Source: Janthinobacterium sp. 17J80-10 (GTDB lineage Bacteria; Pseudomonadota; Gammaproteobacteria; Burkholderiales; Burkholderiaceae_D). Taken from it: a DNA stretch of 64,000 nt. The notes beneath the pieces are model-generated. The model was not told where the DNA came from and made no database searches. It saw only the letters and a program-made list of their open reading frames with translations. A program made the translations under genes and the position numbers. This document shows, piece after piece, positions 17,933 to 26,966 of the stretch (within the stretch, counting starts at the first letter, position 1; every line of letters starts with the position of its first letter). The stretch spans positions 1,922,001 to 1,986,000 of the forward strand of contig NZ_CP035311.1 of assembly GCF_004114795.1 (NCBI RefSeq), read 5' to 3'.

Positions 17933-18645
17933 TGCCGCAATTGCAAAAATTGGCCCAAAAAATCAATGCATTGAGTTTGCGAGAGCGCGTAATTGTGTTT
18001 GTTACGATCGCGGTCGCGCTGTTATTTTTGGTAAACCGTTTTCTGCTTGAGCCCCAATTCCTCCGTCAACAGCAGTTGGCTGAGCAACTCAGTCAGGATC
18101 AGGCAAGGATGAAGGAAATCCAGTCGAGCATTCAGCAAAAGATCAAGGCGCGCGAAGTTGATCCGGATGCTACTGACCGGGTACGTCTGCAGGCGCTGCA
18201 ACACCGATTCGCGCAAATGCAAAGCAGCTTGTTGGATCTGCAAAAAGGATTGGTGTCGCCGGAACGGATGTCGTCGCTGCTGGAGGATATCCTGAAGCGC
18301 AATGGCAAGCTGCGGCTGATCGCGTTGAAGACATTGCCGGTTACTACCGTTGCAGACAGCACAGCGTCGCAATCTGAAGTAAAAAATGCTTCCGCAACCG
18401 CGCTGTCACCCGTGGCTGCCAGCAAAACTGCGCCGACTGCAGCTGACGCAATCTTCAAGCATGGTGTGGAAATTACCGTGCAAGGCAGTTACCCGGACAT
18501 GTTGCGCTACATGTCCGATCTGGAATCGATGCCTTGGCAACTGTTTTGGGGCAAGGCAAAATTGCAGGTGGACGAGTATCCACAGGCAACCTTGACCTTG
18601 ACCTTGTTTACCCTGAGTCTGGATCGAAAATGGTTGAATCTGTGA
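17929..18645 (+). CDS. mshJ: MshJ, PilO-like inner-membrane protein
   Basis: 238 residues, beginning with an amphipathic stretch (LQKLAQKINALSLRERVIVF), one transmembrane helix about 22-40 (VFVTIAVALLFLVNRFLL), a coiled coil about 50-115, then a PilO-like ferredoxin domain ending in LTLFTLSLDRKWLNL. It is expected to heterodimerise with the preceding PilN-like protein in the periplasm and form the alignment complex. Its end overlaps the mshK start by 16 bases. Confidence 0.87.
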   Translation: MMPQLQKLAQKINALSLRERVIVFVTIAVALLFLVNRFLLEPQFLRQQQLAEQLSQDQARMKEIQSSIQQKIKAREVDPDATDRVRLQALQHRFAQMQSSLLDLQKGLVSPERMSSLLEDILKRNGKLRLIALKTLPVTTVADSTASQSEVKNASATALSPVAASKTAPTAADAIFKHGVEITVQGSYPDMLRYMSDLESMPWQLFWGKAKLQVDEYPQATLTLTLFTLSLDRKWLNL

Positions 18646-19025
18646 ACAAGGCTGGCAAGTCAAGGCTGTTGTTCTGCATTGTGATGATGCTGATAAACGC
18701 TTCCCCGGTCATGGCTACGGATAATCTGCCGGATCCCACACGTCCTCCTGCCGCATTTGCCGCAGGGGAGGCCGGGTCGGTTGTTGCCAGCGGTCCGGTA
18801 TTGCAATCGGTTTTGATCGCTTCCGGTCGCCGTGTTGCCGTGATCAGTGGTCAGACGGTACAGGTGGGCGACAAAATTGGTGATTTGCGTGTAGCGAAAA
18901 TTGACGAAGGCAAGGTAGTGCTTGGTAACGGCAAGGATGTGCAGACGTTAAAGCTATTTCCAGGGATCGAAAAGCGACTGAATGCCGCCGGGGCAACGGG
19001 TAAGACTCCTGGCAAGCGGGAATGA
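18630..19025 (+). CDS. mshK: MshK, PilP-like periplasmic protein
   Basis: 131 residues. ATG 18630 inside the mshJ end is followed by a hydrophobic signal (SRLLFCIVMMLINASPVMA). The mature part starts DNLPDPTRPP, a PilP/MshK hallmark, and folds as one small beta domain (LQSVLIASGRRVAVISGQ, VGDKIGDLRVAKI). PilP-type proteins connect the inner-membrane PilN/O pair with the secretin, here MshL, the next gene. Upstream in-frame starts exist but would encode an out-of-phase part of mshJ with no signal peptide. Confidence 0.85.
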   Translation: MVESVNKAGKSRLLFCIVMMLINASPVMATDNLPDPTRPPAAFAAGEAGSVVASGPVLQSVLIASGRRVAVISGQTVQVGDKIGDLRVAKIDEGKVVLGNGKDVQTLKLFPGIEKRLNAAGATGKTPGKRE

Positions 19026-19039
19026 ATCAGCGAGAGTGT

Positions 19040-20758
19040 ATGAATAAAATAATATCAATCATCGTGGTGGCAAGCCTGGCCGGCTGTAGTTCTGTAGCAT
19101 CCAGGCGTGACACCTATGACGCTATCAATGCGGAAATCGCCAAGGCTGCAACAGAGAGCAAGGCTCGACCAGCCGACAAGGATGCTGTTTCCGCAGCACT
19201 GCTGCCCCCGCTGAACATTGAAATCCCCAAGCCGAAGCAACCGCTGGAAGAGCGCTTTAGCCTGGCCTTCAATGCTGTGCCGGCGCAGCAGTTTTTCATG
19301 GCCATCGTCACTGGCACACGCTACAGCATGCTGGTTCATCCCGAGGTCAGCGGCGTCATTTCGGCCAATTTGAAGGATGTGACGGTATTGGAAGCGCTGG
19401 ATGCGATCCGCGAACAGTATGGCTATGATTACAAAGTAGAAGGCACGCGTATCTACGTCAAGTCACTGGGCATGCAAACCCGCGTATTCAAGGTCAATTA
19501 CCTGACAGGCAACCGCAAGGGGACGTCGGAAATCCGCGTGTCGTCGGGTTCGGTCAGCGATCTCTCCTCAACCGGCGCGTCGACGGCAGGGGCTGCTACC
19601 ACGACGACTTCACCGGGCACCAGCGCACGTGCGCTCGAAAGCAGCAAGATCAGCACCAGTTCCAACAATGATTTCTGGGGCGACCTCAAGAGTTCGCTGG
19701 ACGCCATTGTTGGCAGCGGCAAGGAGGGTCGTAGTGTGGTTGTCAGCCCGCAGTCAGGCGTAGTAGTAGTGCGGGCCGGCTGGAACGAATTGCGCGATGT
19801 CGCCGAGTACCTGAAAGCGACGCAGCTGTCCGTTGGCCGCCAGGTCATCCTTGAAGCCAAGATCCTCGAAGTGCAACTGAGCGACGGTTATCAGACTGGC
19901 GTAAATTGGGCAGCATTCAGGGCGGGTAACCACAGCAACCGGGCTTCCTTTGGGGTCTTGACGCCGGGGACCGCGTTGCAACCAAATGGTCCCTTGATCG
20001 GATCGCAGATTGCCACCAACAGCGCCGGCCAGGACCTGATTGCAGCCGCCAACCCGGCCGCGATCGCGGGCGGGTTGTTTGGGCTGGCATTCCAGACCAG
20101 TAACTTTGCTGCTTTACTTTCTTTCCTTGAGACCCAAGGCTCGGTGCATGTGCTGTCGAGTCCCCGCATCGCTACGTTGAACAACCAGAAGGCCGTGCTA
20201 AAGGTGGGGCGTGACGAGTTTTTCGTTACCAATGTCAGCACCACTACGACGACTGGCACGTCCACCACCACCAGCCCGAGTGTCACGGTGCAGCCATTCT
20301 TTTCTGGCGTTGCGCTGGATGTGACCCCGCAGATCGACGAAGACGGCAACATCATCCTGCATATCCATCCTTCAGTAAGCGAAGTGACGACGGTGGACAA
20401 GCCGATCAATCTGGGCAGTGCCGGGACGTTCAGCCTGCCGCTGGCCTCCAGTGCCGTATCAGAGACCGACAGCATCGTACGCGGACGGGATGGACAGATC
20501 GTCGCCATTGGTGGACTGATGCGCCAGGCTGCGGCCTCGGACCGCTCGCAAATGCCTGGTGTGGGCAGCGTGCCGGTGCTGGGCAACTTGTTTGGCAATA
20601 CCAATCGCAGCACGCAAAAGCGCGAGCTGGTGATTTTGCTTAAGCCAACTGTGGTGGATGGCAATCAGGCATGGACCCAGGATTTGACGGAGAGCCAGCG
20701 TCGTATCCAGGCGCTGGAACCGCCCCCGCCGCTGGAGCAGCGCAATCCGCTGCAGTAA
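19040..20758 (+). CDS. mshL: MshL secretin (outer-membrane pilus pore), lipoprotein
   Basis: 572 residues from ATG 19040, giving a lipoprotein signal with lipobox SLAGC (Cys16); ATG 19022, overlapping mshK, would only lengthen the signal by six residues. Residues 75-150 are a secretin/TonB N-domain (FNAVPAQQFFMAIVTGTRYS), then an N-type subdomain, a Ser/Thr-rich insertion (170-210) and the GspD-type beta barrel core with LSSPRIATLNNQKAVLKVG, DVTPQIDEDGNIILHIHPSV and the closing VPVLGNLFGNTNRSTQKREL. Secretins form a 12-15-mer gate in the outer membrane for the pilus. Confidence 0.93.
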   Translation: MNKIISIIVVASLAGCSSVASRRDTYDAINAEIAKAATESKARPADKDAVSAALLPPLNIEIPKPKQPLEERFSLAFNAVPAQQFFMAIVTGTRYSMLVHPEVSGVISANLKDVTVLEALDAIREQYGYDYKVEGTRIYVKSLGMQTRVFKVNYLTGNRKGTSEIRVSSGSVSDLSSTGASTAGAATTTTSPGTSARALESSKISTSSNNDFWGDLKSSLDAIVGSGKEGRSVVVSPQSGVVVVRAGWNELRDVAEYLKATQLSVGRQVILEAKILEVQLSDGYQTGVNWAAFRAGNHSNRASFGVLTPGTALQPNGPLIGSQIATNSAGQDLIAAANPAAIAGGLFGLAFQTSNFAALLSFLETQGSVHVLSSPRIATLNNQKAVLKVGRDEFFVTNVSTTTTTGTSTTTSPSVTVQPFFSGVALDVTPQIDEDGNIILHIHPSVSEVTTVDKPINLGSAGTFSLPLASSAVSETDSIVRGRDGQIVAIGGLMRQAAASDRSQMPGVGSVPVLGNLFGNTNRSTQKRELVILLKPTVVDGNQAWTQDLTESQRRIQALEPPPPLEQRNPLQ

Positions 20759-20770
20759 TGCGGATACGGC

Positions 20771-21661
20771 ATGTACAGGAATCACTTCGGCTTACGCGAG
20801 CTGCCTTTCGGCATCACACCTGATACCAGTTATTATTTTGCCGCGCCAGCCTCCCAGGAAGCGCTGAATACGCTCATGGTCGCCGCCAAAAACGGCGAGG
20901 GTTTCATCAAAATCACCGGTGAGGTCGGTACTGGCAAGACGCTGTTGTGCCGCAAGTTCATGGCGAGTCTGGGCAGCGAATTCGTCACGGCGTACATTCC
21001 CAATCCGATGCTTGAGCCGCGTACGCTGATGCTCGCCTTGGCAGAGGAGTTGGGGTTGACGCCGGAAAAGGGGATTGAGCAGCATCATTTGCTCAAGTCG
21101 ATCAATCAGCGCCTGCTGGATCTGGCGCGTGCAGGCAAGCGGGTCTTGCTATGCCTGGACGAAGCGCAGGCCATGCCGCTGGAGACACTCGAGGCATTGC
21201 GTCTGTTGACCAATCTTGAAACAGAAAAGCGCAAGCTGCTGCAAATCGTGCTGTTTGGCCAGCCAGAACTGAATCGCAAGCTACAACTGGAGTCGATCAG
21301 GCAACTGGCTCAGCGCATCACTTTTCATTATCACCTCGGACCGATGTCACGCGACGATCTTGAATTCTATCTGTCGCATCGTCTCAATGTGGCCGGTTAT
21401 CCGGGCAATCGCCTGTTCGCCCGAGACGCCGTCAAGGCCTTGCATGGCGCCAGTGGCGGCGTGCCACGCCTGGCCAACATACTTGCGCATAAAACCCTTA
21501 TGCTGGCGTATGGCGAGGGTCGTCAGCAAGTGCGCGCATCACACGTGAGGGCGGCCGCCCGAGATACGATTTTCGTCAGGCGCGGTGCGCTGCGCTGGGC
21601 GGGTTTTGCGGTGCCGGCCTTGATTTTCGTAGCGGGTTTGCTTTGGATGTATGCAAGATGA
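20771..21661 (+). CDS. mshM: MshM, ExeA-like AAA ATPase
   Basis: 296 residues with an AAA+ domain: Walker A GEVGTGKT (near residue 55), Walker B LLCLDEAQ (near 130), arginine-rich sensor region QLAQRITFHYHLG. A single membrane helix ends the protein (FAVPALIFVAGLLWMYAR). The family matches ExeA/GspA, which use ATP to assemble the secretin through peptidoglycan; the ExeA peptidoglycan-binding domain is absent, as usual for MshM. It overlaps mshN by four bases (ATGA). Confidence 0.9.
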   Translation: MYRNHFGLRELPFGITPDTSYYFAAPASQEALNTLMVAAKNGEGFIKITGEVGTGKTLLCRKFMASLGSEFVTAYIPNPMLEPRTLMLALAEELGLTPEKGIEQHHLLKSINQRLLDLARAGKRVLLCLDEAQAMPLETLEALRLLTNLETEKRKLLQIVLFGQPELNRKLQLESIRQLAQRITFHYHLGPMSRDDLEFYLSHRLNVAGYPGNRLFARDAVKALHGASGGVPRLANILAHKTLMLAYGEGRQQVRASHVRAAARDTIFVRRGALRWAGFAVPALIFVAGLLWMYAR

Positions 21662-22830
21662 GTCTGATTAATCAAATGCTGCAGGAACTTGATGCCCGCG
21701 GCGCGCCGGCGGCGTTGGGTGGCGTAATGCAAGGCCAGATCCGGGTCGTGCCGCAGCGGCGCGGAATTCATCCAGCATGGTGGCTGGCATTGGCGCTTGC
21801 CAGCATTCTGCTTGCCATCGGTCTCTGGATATGGTTTGCGGGAGCTGTGCCAGTGGCATCGACGGCCCGCAGTGCCGCAGCGGCATTGCCACTGAAGATA
21901 GAAATGGATTTGAGTCGCCTGCCGTCGTCAACCATGGCAATGCCGCCTGCAATGGCGGCCGAGCCTGCCGCGGAGCCTTTGAAGTCCCCTATCGAGCCAG
22001 TTGCAGCGGTACCTGAAGCGGCCCTGGCTGCACCAGCGGCTGCGCCCGTAGCGCCGCCGCAAGTGGCGATAAATGCGCCCAATAGTGGCAATGCGCGACC
22101 GGCCGCAAGTCAGCCAGACGGCACACGGCTGGCACTGCCAGTGACGCCCGCCGTATCGCAGCCTGTAGCACCTGTCCCACAGGCTGCGCCCGCATTGACT
22201 TCGGCTGTGTCGCCGAAGCCTTCGCCGGAAGTCGTGATTGCCAAGCAGGTGCGTGAATTGACGCCGCAGCAAAACGCCGAAAACGACTACCGCAAGGCAT
22301 CGAATCTGATCCAGCAAGGCCGGACGAGCGAGGCACTCGCTGGCCTTGAGCAGGCGCTGCGGCTGGATGCCCGCCATGCCGGCGCGCGCCAGACCCTGGT
22401 GGCTTTGCTGATCGAGTCGCGGCGCCAGGACGAGGCGCTGCGCATCCTGCGCGAGGGTCTGCAACTGGATGCCGGCCAGACCGGGCTGGCGATGATCCTG
22501 GCGCGACTCCAGCTGGAACGCGGAGAGCTAAGGCCGGCATTGTCCACGCTGCAGCGTTCACTGCCGCATGCAGCCGAACGCGCCGAGTATCAGGCCTTCC
22601 TTGCTGCCTTGCTGCAGCGTGATGGCCGTCATCGTGAAGCAATCGAGCATTATGCGGTTGCTTTGCGCAAGTCGCCGGAAAACGGCTTGTGGTGGATGGG
22701 GCAGGCGATTTCGCTGCAGGCCGAAAGCCGCAATCCGGAAGCGATTGCCGCTTACAACCGGGCAAAGGCGGGAAATGGCCTGACCGCGGAATTACGGGCA
22801 TTCGTGGACGAGAAATTAAACAGTTTGTAA
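21658..22830 (+). CDS. mshN: MshN, membrane-anchored TPR protein
   Basis: 390 residues. The N-terminus SLINQMLQELDARG is the family signature, and ATG 21658 overlaps the mshM stop; an earlier ATG (21643) would disturb that signature. One transmembrane helix follows (about 41-61), then an Ala/Pro-rich periplasmic linker (62-190) and tetratricopeptide repeats (200-390; EALAGLEQALRLDARHAGAR and similar). It likely anchors or scaffolds the complex at the periplasmic side, comparable to GspB/ExeB in partnership with MshM. It closes the locus; fimV follows after about 220 bases. Confidence 0.88.
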   Translation: MSLINQMLQELDARGAPAALGGVMQGQIRVVPQRRGIHPAWWLALALASILLAIGLWIWFAGAVPVASTARSAAAALPLKIEMDLSRLPSSTMAMPPAMAAEPAAEPLKSPIEPVAAVPEAALAAPAAAPVAPPQVAINAPNSGNARPAASQPDGTRLALPVTPAVSQPVAPVPQAAPALTSAVSPKPSPEVVIAKQVRELTPQQNAENDYRKASNLIQQGRTSEALAGLEQALRLDARHAGARQTLVALLIESRRQDEALRILREGLQLDAGQTGLAMILARLQLERGELRPALSTLQRSLPHAAERAEYQAFLAALLQRDGRHREAIEHYAVALRKSPENGLWWMGQAISLQAESRNPEAIAAYNRAKAGNGLTAELRAFVDEKLNSL

Positions 22831-23053
22831 CATTGGTTGTAAATTAAATACACAATGTAGCCCAACAAGCGATGTGAAACGGAGTTCTCCCTGTTGATGA
22901 GGCATTATTACGGTAATACGCCTATCGTAGCCGGAATCCGGATTTTCGTTGCCAAATCATCGCCTTAGGTCAGAAGACTTAATGTAAGTGATCAGGCTCT
23001 CGAACAAATAATTAATAAAACACCGCTGAATGAGCTTTAGGGACAATCTGATC

Positions 23054-25594
23054 ATGCGCGATCACCGAATGCCAGTATTACGCACGATTGCGCTCGTGGT
23101 GATTGCGGCATGGGGCAGCGCTGGATATGCGGCTGGCCTTGGGCCGATCCGGGTCCAATCCGCGCTCGGCCATCCCTTGCGCGCCAGCGTCCCTGTCTTT
23201 GGTGCGGAAACGCCGTATTTGACCGCATCCTGCATCACAGCCAGGCTTGAACATCCGGATGGCATCCTGATCACGCTGGTTCAGGCCACAGTCGGATCCG
23301 GCAGCGAGGCCTCGAGCATCCGCTTGAGCACGCGTCAACCGGTCAATGAACCAGCGGTCATACTCAACCTTTCCGTGGCTTGCGGTGCGGCCGTTCAGCG
23401 CAATTACCAGTTGCTGCTGGATCCGGTCGTAACCTTGCCACAGCTGGCGCAAGCGCCTCAAGCTGCTCCGGCAATTGCACCCTCCCGCCGGAATGCGAAT
23501 GGCGAGCAAGCCATGCTGGCTCCCGCAGAGGGCGGCGGGCAAGCGACAGATGTGCCACGCCGCGCTGTGCAGCGCAAGGTGCCGGGCAAGGCGGACGCTG
23601 CGCCGGCCTCCGAGGCGGCACCGATGCGAAGCGGGCGCAAGGTCGATTCTGTGCGTCAGGACGCCAGAAAAGTGGTGCGCAGCGTGCTGAAGCTTTCCAG
23701 CGATGATGTCGGCATTGATGGCGCTCCTGTTTTTGCACCGGGATTGAAGCTTTCCGACACCCTGTCTGAATCGCGCGATACAGGCGACGCGCAAAAGGCT
23801 GCCGAGCTCAAGGCTGCCTACGCGCGCTTTGCCATGGTGATGCGCGGGGAAGATCCGGTCACAGCCGGGGAAAAGCAGCTTCTGGACGCCCAGGCAAGGC
23901 TGCGGGAGCTCGAGCAGCAGGTGGCAAAACTAAAGGTACAGGGCGAGCAGCAGCATCTGGCGGACAAGGCGGCTTTGGCCAGCCTGGAGCGAAATACGGT
24001 GTCATCCGGATGGGCAGCGATTCTGGGCGTGCTGCTGGCAGCGGCGCTGGCAGCGCTCGGCTGGTTGTATTTGCGCCAGCGGAAGAGCGCTCGCCGGCAG
24101 GATGGGGCTTTCTGGGATACCTCAGGCACTGGCCCGGCAACCGAGCTGGACGAATGGGGCAATACACTTGGCGTCGACGAGACATTTGCCGCTGCCGCTC
24201 CGGCCAGTTCCGCGCGGGGCGACTCCGAGCCGTCCGACTGGGAGCAAGGCATGCCCCTTGACGATACGCTGGCCGTTGATTGGGCATCCCGCCAAGCGCA
24301 CCGGCAGGAGCCGGTGTTGCAGACCTTGAAAGTGGCAAGGGCAAGACGGCAACAGGAGCACTTGGAAAACGACTTTTCAGTCACCGAATTACCGGCAATT
24401 GCCGAATTCCCGGAAGTTTCCGCCTCGCCAGGAGCACCTGACATGCCCCCGGCGACGCCGATGCCGGCAAGCCGGGCGCCGGATGACAGCCAGAGTTTCG
24501 AGACAGTCCGGAAGGCCGCCAATAAACGCAATAGCGCAGTGCAGCCGATGAAGGTCGAGGAAATCTCCGACCTCATGCAGGAAGCGGAATTCTGGATGCT
24601 GCTGAACGATCCCGAACATGCCATTGAGATCCTGGCAACATACTCCGGTGTTGATCGGCCGGTTTCTCCCGTGCCATGGATCTATCTGCTGGATCTGTAC
24701 CGGGTAACCGGGCAACAGGAAAATTACCAGTCACTGGCAGCCCGTATCAAGTCTGTATTCAATACCAATGCGCCCGCCTGGAACAATGAAGATGGGGCGG
24801 GGGCGCTGCGCAGCCTGCGCGACTATCCGCATGTGGTCGAGAAGATCGAAGAGTTGTGGGAAGGCGCAGGCATCGTTCCCTACCTGGAAAGCTTGTTGCT
24901 GGACGAGCGTGAGGGTGCCCGGACCGGCTTTGACCTCGCAGTCTACCGTGAAGTCATTCACCTGATCGGCGTGGCGCGCGACCCCGAGACACCCCGGAAG
25001 CGCGAACAATTGAGCTTCGATGATCCGCAACCGCGCCTGATCAGCCAGACCGTCAGCATGCCCAAGATTAAAACGGACATGAGCGTGCCATCGATCGCCG
25101 ACGAGGAAGCCGATTTTTTCGACAGGGCCACCTCGCAACAGGCTACTTCCCGCCAGGTTATCTCGAAGCCGGCAATCCCTAAAGCCGCCGCCGTGACGCC
25201 TGCGCCAGTCAAGGCGCAAGAAGCAATTCCCCAAGACCTGCAGGTTGCACTGGAAATGCCGCAGCCGTCCGCCCCTGCGCGCCAGGCAAGCGGCGGCAAT
25301 ATTGAGCCCGAAATCGTGCGGAACGGCCAGGAAGTTGCCGAGGATGCTCTCGCGAAAGACTCCCGGCCTGACAGCGCCCCAGCCGACGCTCCGGTCAATG
25401 CAGCTGATGACGATGCTGAGCGCACAGCCGACATGGCAAGAAAGCTGGATCTGGTCGAGGCTTACCAGGAAATTGGCGAAAACGTCGGCGCACGTGTATT
25501 GCTGGAAGAAGTGATCCAGGGAGGCACGCCGCTGCAGATAGAAAAAGCCAAGGCAATGCTGAAGCGCCTGTTGAAGGAAATCGACTGGCAGTAA
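23054..25594 (+). CDS. fimV: FimV-like peptidoglycan-binding hub protein
   Basis: 846 residues from ATG 23054 (AGGGA about ten bases upstream); starts at 23030 or 23069 change only the signal peptide. After a signal peptide (AAWGSAGYA) comes the FimV N-terminal domain (GLGPIRVQSALGHPLRASVPV), a periplasmic linker, a coiled coil (about 270-310), one transmembrane helix (about 320-340) and an acidic cytoplasmic part with EEISDLMQEAEFWMLLNDPE. It ends with the FimV C-terminal helical domain (DLVEAYQEIGENVGARVLLE). FimV in Pseudomonas is a polar hub for type IV pili and stimulates cAMP signalling. Location just after mshN suggests it positions this pilus (inference). A LysM domain is not evident by eye. 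Confidence 0.85.
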   Translation: MRDHRMPVLRTIALVVIAAWGSAGYAAGLGPIRVQSALGHPLRASVPVFGAETPYLTASCITARLEHPDGILITLVQATVGSGSEASSIRLSTRQPVNEPAVILNLSVACGAAVQRNYQLLLDPVVTLPQLAQAPQAAPAIAPSRRNANGEQAMLAPAEGGGQATDVPRRAVQRKVPGKADAAPASEAAPMRSGRKVDSVRQDARKVVRSVLKLSSDDVGIDGAPVFAPGLKLSDTLSESRDTGDAQKAAELKAAYARFAMVMRGEDPVTAGEKQLLDAQARLRELEQQVAKLKVQGEQQHLADKAALASLERNTVSSGWAAILGVLLAAALAALGWLYLRQRKSARRQDGAFWDTSGTGPATELDEWGNTLGVDETFAAAAPASSARGDSEPSDWEQGMPLDDTLAVDWASRQAHRQEPVLQTLKVARARRQQEHLENDFSVTELPAIAEFPEVSASPGAPDMPPATPMPASRAPDDSQSFETVRKAANKRNSAVQPMKVEEISDLMQEAEFWMLLNDPEHAIEILATYSGVDRPVSPVPWIYLLDLYRVTGQQENYQSLAARIKSVFNTNAPAWNNEDGAGALRSLRDYPHVVEKIEELWEGAGIVPYLESLLLDEREGARTGFDLAVYREVIHLIGVARDPETPRKREQLSFDDPQPRLISQTVSMPKIKTDMSVPSIADEEADFFDRATSQQATSRQVISKPAIPKAAAVTPAPVKAQEAIPQDLQVALEMPQPSAPARQASGGNIEPEIVRNGQEVAEDALAKDSRPDSAPADAPVNAADDDAERTADMARKLDLVEAYQEIGENVGARVLLEEVIQGGTPLQIEKAKAMLKRLLKEIDWQ

Positions 25595-25630
25595 GCCGTC
25601 GCGTTTCAAGGCAAGCCTTGTCCGCGCACG

Positions 25631-26770
25631 CTACAGGGCGGCTGCCGGCCCCCACAGCTGCTGCATGGTAAAACGCATCGAGGCCTGTTCTTCCGTGAGA
25701 ACGTCGCGGATCGCATAGAGCTGCTTTTCCGTATCGCGCCTGAAAGCTTGCGCCAGAGGTGCGCCGCGCGGGCCGATCAGCGCATGGACCTTCGGGGTGG
25801 TGGTGCTGGGGCCGCGGCCCGTGACCACGCCGATTTCACCGTTCTGCAGGCGCACTAAGGTCCCCGTCGGATAAATGCCCAGTTCACGGATGAAAGCCGA
25901 TGCCACGGCTGGGTCGATATTGTTTTTGTCCGCCAGCAGAATATCGCGCAGGGCGGCATTCGGCAGCAGCGACTTGCGGTAATTGCGCGTCGATACGCGC
26001 GCGCAGTAACGGTCCGCCAGTGAAATGAGCTTGGCGTTGGCAGGGATGTCGGCGCCGTGCTTGCCGTGCGGATAGCCGCTGCCATCCTCGTTTTCGTGGT
26101 GGTGCAATACCCAGGATAGCCAGTCTTGCTGTGCCACGCCGGCATGTTGCAGCATGCGCGCACTTTCTTGCGGATGCTCCTGGATTGTTTTCGATTCTTC
26201 CGCGCTCAGTGGCGCGGCAGAGTGCTGCAGGGTTTCCTGCAGGCGCAGCATTCCGACGTTCATGGTCAGGGCCGCTGCCGTGACCAGCGTGATCTCGTCG
26301 GCTGGTTTGTGCAGGGAACTTGCCACCAGCAGCGCGACGATGGCCGTATCGATGCTGTGCCGCACCGGGTAAATGCCGCATTGCTGGTTCAGCAGGATAC
26401 TCGCCAGGGCGATATCCGGCTCGCTTGCGGCAGCACGTATCAGCACGTTGGCTGCTTCCAGCAATTTTGCCTCGGCGCCGGTTTCGTTGGGGAGATTGAC
26501 CAGCAGGGCTTCCAGTCGCCGGTTTACCTGGTTGATCATGCGCAGGGCCGAAGGCGTTTCGGCGGCTTGCGCACATGCTGCGCGCTTTCCATCGCCGGAC
26601 TCCCCCAGCGCGTCAATGAACAGGCCGCGCTCGACCAGTGTTTCGAGTTGCCGTGCGTGCACGAGCATGTGCCCCTTGCCCAGCAAAAGGTGGCCGGTCG
26701 AATCGTAGACGTCCCATTGCAAGGGTGCGCCAATGATCAGGTCGGTCATGTTGATGCGGCGTTTACCCAT
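25631..26770 (-). CDS. HD-GYP protein with degenerate HD motif
   Basis: 379 residues, cytoplasmic. The HD-GYP domain spans about 120-300. The GYP part is intact (HHHENEDGSGYPHG near 225), and a first His (RHSIDTAIVALLVAS) is present. The metal-binding HD pair, expected in an HDxGK context, is replaced: the region reads ALTMNVGMLRL (near 169), with Met-Asn at the HD position and Met for Lys. c-di-GMP hydrolysis is therefore doubtful; a binding or scaffolding role is possible. The N-terminus resembles the DUF3391-like or PilZ-like lead of some HD-GYP proteins but I cannot assign it. GGAGAAG precedes the ATG. The gene converges on fimV. Confidence 0.85.
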   Translation of the reverse strand: MGKRRINMTDLIIGAPLQWDVYDSTGHLLLGKGHMLVHARQLETLVERGLFIDALGESGDGKRAACAQAAETPSALRMINQVNRRLEALLVNLPNETGAEAKLLEAANVLIRAAASEPDIALASILLNQQCGIYPVRHSIDTAIVALLVASSLHKPADEITLVTAAALTMNVGMLRLQETLQHSAAPLSAEESKTIQEHPQESARMLQHAGVAQQDWLSWVLHHHENEDGSGYPHGKHGADIPANAKLISLADRYCARVSTRNYRKSLLPNAALRDILLADKNNIDPAVASAFIRELGIYPTGTLVRLQNGEIGVVTGRGPSTTTPKVHALIGPRGAPLAQAFRRDTEKQLYAIRDVLTEEQASMRFTMQQLWGPAAAL

Positions 26771-26966
26771 ATCTTCTCCGGAAAATAACCGGATGTCGCC
26801 GCCACCGCTTTTAAGCGTTGTCGTATTGGGTGGCGTGCCTGCCTTGCTGGCGATTCATGCGCCCGGCTGTGCAGACGTCATCGGTAAGCCCATTAAATGC
26901 GCTCAATGATCAGTATGTCAATCAAGCCGGACGCCGTTTTACAGTCTTTTACATCGCAGCGCAGAA

